DNA of 32,395 bases. Origin: a virus. The stretch covers positions 1 to 32,395 of IMG/VR virus record IMGVR_UViG_3300034375_000265; one strand, 5' to 3'. The stretch's first letter is position 1, and the number at the start of each line of letters is the position of its first letter. Of this stretch, positions 30,501 through 32,395 are shown one piece after another. The notes under the pieces were generated by a model. That model saw only the letters and a list, made by a program, of their open reading frames with translations. It was not told where the DNA came from and searched no databases. The position numbers and the translations under genes were made by a program.

Positions 30501-31218
30501 TTATGGATTTGGTCTAGGTACGCTAGGCGAGGCTTTTGGTAAAGCTGGTGTAACAGGTGCGCTTGGTGAAGTTATGAACAAAGAAAAACGTGCGCCTATT
30601 AAACAAATTGGTAGTGCCTTGTTTGGTGGTGTTGTCGATGGTTTTAGAGGTGGAGATGTAGATATAGTAAATGGCAGGGTAGAAGCTGACTACACAGATG
30701 TCAGGTCTTTTAGTGATATGGACCTTGCCCAACAAGACTTAATTGCTAAAACTGTTAAATCTGTATCTAAAGATATGGAGAGCATCTTTTTTAATGATAA
30801 GAAAAAACCAAAGACCGAAAAAGAAGTCAGTAATGGTCTAAAAGCTGCCGCTTCAGTTTTGGGCATATCGTTAAAAACAGATCAAGGATTTAATAAAAGT
30901 TTAACACAGCTTTCTAGGGAAATCGGAAGGGCTAAACAAGAAGAGGCTAGACAGGCTGAACTTGAAAAACAACGTCAAGAAATTATAAAACAGCAAGAGA
31001 AAACTATACAAAAACAAAAAGAAGAAGGTGATGGACCTGCAACTACAGGTGGCGATAGATACGGTACTGCAGGAAAAGATGTTAGTTATGGTGGTTATTC
31101 TGGAGGGTCTTCTGATTCGGGAAGTTTTGGAATGGGATATAGAGCAAAGGGCGGTTTAATTGAAAAACCAAAACCCAAAGCTAAAAAGATGAAGCGTGGT
31201 GGTTTAGCTTCTAAATAA
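27514..31218 (+). CDS. Large polyvalent virion-cluster protein with N-terminal transglycosylase-like domain, 1234 aa
   Basis: Domains: residues 40-185 resemble a lytic transglycosylase (LQEAEVGAYKE with candidate catalytic E47/E49, SSAFGPLQITY at 70-80, VNAHFGD at 179-185). A Pro/Glu-rich linker spans 220-300. Residues 505-680 resemble a domain of phage polyvalent proteins (YVQVGFNPERHSFFYDKD and VVQIGALVLAK). Residues 711-815 contain FNEGGMAMERQ and a highly conserved marine-phage block (VPPGSLREEVRDDIPAQLSE, MEAMGQMGNADEATLPDD). Then a Pro/Gln-rich linker, a helical region 1095-1170 and a basic tail ending KKMKRGGLASK. Seven GG motifs are spread along it. Lying between portal and scaffold, it is likely an internal or ejected protein that cuts the cell wall on entry and guards the DNA (inference). 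Confidence 0.75.
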   Translation: MAEEQAPNFQGMPQSVGTKKYNKLYDTLTSQTVGDRSFADMYSALQEAEVGAYKEKTGWPYIFTGASKKSSAFGPLQITYSTALDYFYPGDSETEKRDNMEAGNFKEGYTQLPSDVKSYIKGFIEQGINKRNRKGGVYGSYGVGDISAEDHKKHYPFLAAVHLNEKKKLADADTVPAFVNAHFGDIQEDDPQKENKERQLANLQTKVSDTLGVTVQPVTRDVAEGFSEPVTVIPEPQSAPVAPETKAQTDEAFTLDYEGELPDIGDEVKLPDLPETDVAPDTTDAIPVTPVEEPEQPGLFDRFMSMFSSEDDPDKIQERELAKQNLLQELETFKAPEMNKGGIATAIQETEDIESGVDSRTKKEMITDQMAGLAATGKTVAENVPGVGEAIVAKEVAEDLSSGDYLSAGIGTAALGMGFLPGGDILNKPVRAFAKKFRKVDEAEANKFLDNPDELQAWRDDPSNQVDKAEKKRRETRKYPEQAKKLESGLMSGPEYRKYIRENQPATKFTLEDLQTMVPTFKDTVGALGKSKASKGIVGLNKKIEKGTIVDSRLDIPAYNNYNTWVASMTLPNKGGNVYGRTAVLKDVDFSISTSTEKVRKIAKDETNKFPMATMKGEWQDLSDEEAFQLAQKYLADPKSGYVQVGFNPERHSFFYDKDTMMPIFEAEEVVQIGALVLAKPKLPKTAAERAARIGKLRELKIENPDRVGRPATFNEGGMAMERQMNMFEDGGLMDEGGMIDEESGNDVPPGSLREEVRDDIPAQLSEGEFVFPADVVRYWGLEKLMEMRQEAKAGLARMEAMGQMGNADEATLPDDIPFDLDDLDMEDEPMEFQQGGLVPNPYGVYQQPSQFATYGQQPYQAPQMPVAPVAPQVPLQTGFTPMTTPVTPTAPTFEELLPTTTGRYDELREYVNSETGESMTIPFVDGKPIYPIPIGFTPKPTEQVEAVVPEVPTATVQKEEGEGPGIELEYTTTDVTGIGYDRSGLSDELRDVIDSYGFGLGTLGEAFGKAGVTGALGEVMNKEKRAPIKQIGSALFGGVVDGFRGGDVDIVNGRVEADYTDVRSFSDMDLAQQDLIAKTVKSVSKDMESIFFNDKKKPKTEKEVSNGLKAAASVLGISLKTDQGFNKSLTQLSREIGRAKQEEARQAELEKQRQEIIKQQEKTIQKQKEEGDGPATTGGDRYGTAGKDVSYGGYSGGSSDSGSFGMGYRAKGGLIEKPKPKAKKMKRGGLASK

Positions 31219-31296
31219 TAAACCACAATCAGTTGGCCTACCCATCCCCCACCCGACAGGTGTGGCTACGTTGGCCCCAACAAGGAGTAAAATAAA
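31219..31296 (+). promoter_or_regulatory. Structured leader before the scaffold gene
   Basis: This 78-nt gap is unusually long for the rightward block. It is C-rich, contains a CACC-cgaca-GGTG hairpin (31250-31262) and a GTTGG/CCAAC inverted repeat (31270-31281), followed by AAGGAG (31282-31287) 9 nt before the scaffold ATG. The 12-mer AGTTGGCCTACC (31231-31242) recurs inverted at 32315-32326. It may control scaffold translation or mRNA processing. No promoter boxes are seen. Confidence 0.4.
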
Positions 31297-32175
31297 ATGG
31301 CAGAGTCTGCTACAATTATGGCTGAAGAAATGCAGCCTGAAAAGAAAGTCGCGTTTGCAAATCGTAAGTATACTAACGAAGAAAAGCGCAAAATGGAAGA
31401 AGAAGAACTTGAGCAGTTACTCAAGGAGCAAAGAGGTGAAGTAGAACAAGAATCTTCTGAACCAGAAGAAGAAGAACCAACCAACGCTGAAGAAAAAACC
31501 TTTAAGAAGCGTTACTCTGATTTGCGTAGACATCAGCAGAAACAGGCTGAAGAGTTTAAAGAGGAAATCGAAAAACTCAAGTCTCAACTAAATGCAGCAA
31601 CAAAAAAAGAAATGAGACTGCCTAAGTCAGATGAAGACTTAGAAAGTTGGGCTAAACAATACCCAGATGTTGCTGCAATCGTAGAAACAATTGCTATCAA
31701 AAAAGCGAAAGAACAGGCAGATAGCCTAGAAGAACGCATGAAAGTAATTGACGATATGCAGTACACAGCAAAGAAAGAAAAAGCTGAAGCAGAACTTATG
31801 CGACTGCATCCAGACTTTGACGAAATTCGTGACAGCGATGAGTTCCATGAATGGGCAGAAGAACAGCCTAAGTGGGTACAAGACGCACTGTATGAAAATG
31901 ACAATGATGCTAAGTCAGCAGCAAGAGCAATTGATTTGTACAAGGCTGACAAAGGTATGTCAAGTAAAAAGTCTGCATCAGATAAGTCTGCCGCAAAATC
32001 TGTCGATTCTCGTAGGTCACGCAGCAAACCACAAGATGATGGTTCTGGTACATACATGAAAGAGTCACAAGTTCAAAAGATGTCGCCTCAAGAATATGAA
32101 GCGAAATCTGATGAAATCATGGAAGCTATCCGTAGTGGAAAGTTTATCTATGATATATCTGGTTCAGCCAGATAA
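31297..32175 (+). CDS. Capsid scaffolding protein
   Basis: The 292-residue protein is strongly charged and almost wholly helical: an acidic region (KMEEEELEQLLKEQRGEVEQ, PEEEEPTNAEEK), a coiled coil (RYSDLRRHQQKQAEEFKEEI through about residue 100), a middle helical region with KEKAEAELMRLHPDFDEIRD, and a basic, Ser/Lys-rich C-terminal part ending with a helix (SPQEYEAKSDEIMEAI). This composition, absence of cysteines and position directly after portal/internal protein and before the expected major capsid gene are typical of podovirus scaffolds, which guide procapsid assembly and leave before DNA enters. AAGGAG precedes the ATG by 9 nt. Confidence 0.87.
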   Translation: MAESATIMAEEMQPEKKVAFANRKYTNEEKRKMEEEELEQLLKEQRGEVEQESSEPEEEEPTNAEEKTFKKRYSDLRRHQQKQAEEFKEEIEKLKSQLNAATKKEMRLPKSDEDLESWAKQYPDVAAIVETIAIKKAKEQADSLEERMKVIDDMQYTAKKEKAEAELMRLHPDFDEIRDSDEFHEWAEEQPKWVQDALYENDNDAKSAARAIDLYKADKGMSSKKSASDKSAAKSVDSRRSRSKPQDDGSGTYMKESQVQKMSPQEYEAKSDEIMEAIRSGKFIYDISGSAR

Positions 32176-32183
32176 AAAAAGTG

Positions 32184-32211
32184 TTGACAAATAGTTATTT
32201 TTTAGTATAAC
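32184..32211 (+). promoter_or_regulatory. Sigma-70-type promoter facing the major capsid gene
   Basis: TTGACA (32184-32189), a 16-bp spacer and TATAAC (32206-32211) form a strong promoter right after the scaffold stop. The boxes are identical to those of the promoter at 16911-16939. Transcription would begin near 32218. It presumably boosts expression of the major capsid protein, the most abundant virion protein, from within the late operon. Confidence 0.75.
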
Positions 32212-32225
32212 TATATACAACATTA

Positions 32226-32255
32226 GTGTGGGCGTATTGCGCGATATGCCTACAC
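32226..32255 (+). promoter_or_regulatory. 12-bp stem-loop at the 5' end of the capsid transcript
   Basis: GTGTGGGCGTAT (32226-32237) pairs with ATATGCCTACAC (32244-32255) across the loop TGCGCG, giving 12 bp with two G-U pairs. It begins only about 8 nt after the predicted transcription start, a place where hairpins stabilise mRNAs. The 3' arm contains the ATG (32246-32248) of a 20-codon ORF, which would therefore be hidden in the stem. Confidence 0.6.
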
Positions 32256-32308
32256 AACCCGCAAACAACCTCAGTCTTACGGATTACCTGACGAACATGG
32301 CCCGTTGA
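32246..32308 (+). CDS. 20-codon ORF in the capsid leader: upstream peptide or broken capsid N-terminus
   Basis: ATG 32246 opens MPTQPANNLSLTDYLTNMAR and then stops at TGA 32308. The style (MPT.PAN.LSLTDY) is reminiscent of N-termini of phage major capsid proteins that I recall, which continue with D-P-x-G after this point. There is no Shine-Dalgarno sequence. It could be a regulatory upstream ORF, or the first exon of a capsid gene interrupted by an intron. The continuing gene is outside the window, so this cannot be settled. Confidence 0.35.
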   Translation: MPTQPANNLSLTDYLTNMAR

Positions 32309-32331
32309 ATATCTGGTAGGCCAACTAGATA

Positions 32332-32384
32332 AGATACGCACCCATAGTGAATCAGCCTCTGATTAGTCTGGTGAGTTTGTATCT
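32332..32384 (+). ncRNA. Nested stem structure in the capsid leader
   Basis: Three coaxial helices can form: AGATAC (32332-32337) with GTATCT (32379-32384); CACC (32339-32342) with GGTG (32370-32373); AATCAG (32350-32355) with CTGATT (32359-32364) closing a 3-nt loop. All pairs are perfect and properly nested. It follows the 20-codon ORF and precedes an ATGCC at the window end. It could be a translational control element or the start of a group I intron. Confidence 0.45.
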
Positions 32385-32395
32385 GTTTAAATGCC

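Noticed and set aside
28461-31444. Long antisense ORFs opposite the large protein and scaffold
   Set aside because: They are serine-rich mirror translations of acidic/lysine-rich coding sequence and have no start signals.

Overview
This window is about 32 kb of a double-stranded DNA tailed phage, most likely a marine podovirus-type phage of an alphaproteobacterial host. Four things support this: (i) a family A DNA polymerase with a DnaJ-type zinc finger between its exonuclease and polymerase halves, a feature known to me from the SAR116 phage HMO-2011 and its relatives; (ii) a T7-like set of replication and recombination genes (endonuclease I, TOPRIM primase, DnaB-type helicase, SSB-like protein); (iii) a B12-dependent class II ribonucleotide reductase; (iv) a head-gene order of small terminase, large terminase, portal, a very large internal protein and scaffold. 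The phage assignment is near certain. The HMO-2011 affinity is recalled knowledge and was not searched.

Layout: positions 1-15776 are one long leftward (minus-strand) block of very tightly packed genes, with many ATGA, TAATG or 8-17 nt overlaps. Its promoter-proximal part (15776 down to about 10140) holds small host-interaction or unknown genes, a C5 cytosine methyltransferase and a GIY-YIG-like protein. Then come tyrosine integrase, primase, helicase, DNA polymerase, SSB-like protein, a Cas4/RecB-like nuclease, endonuclease I, a DUF3310 protein and class II RNR. The block continues into a CxxC-containing protein cut by the left edge. Logically this is a DNA replication, nucleotide supply and recombination operon.

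Positions 15777-17121 are a gene-poor divergent control region. It contains AT-rich DNA, several perfect palindromes, a near-consensus sigma-70 promoter (TTGACA-17-TATAAC) facing right, and an array of ACATTA/ATGT repeats just downstream of that promoter.

Positions 17122-32175 are rightward. First come small, mostly basic unknown proteins, then two beta-rich probable virion proteins, then membrane proteins, a GTA-type holin and a GH24 endolysin. After these come terminase small and large subunits, portal, a 1234-residue polyvalent protein with an N-terminal transglycosylase-like region, and the scaffold. A second promoter (TTGACA-16-TATAAC) follows the scaffold and faces the expected major capsid gene, whose body lies outside the window. 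Its leader is strongly structured and contains a 20-codon reading frame.

The most unusual signals are the structured capsid leader, the repeat array with a motif shared by both promoters, a short GG-containing linear motif recurring in five unrelated proteins, and an 18-residue hydrophobic peptide translationally coupled to the integrase.
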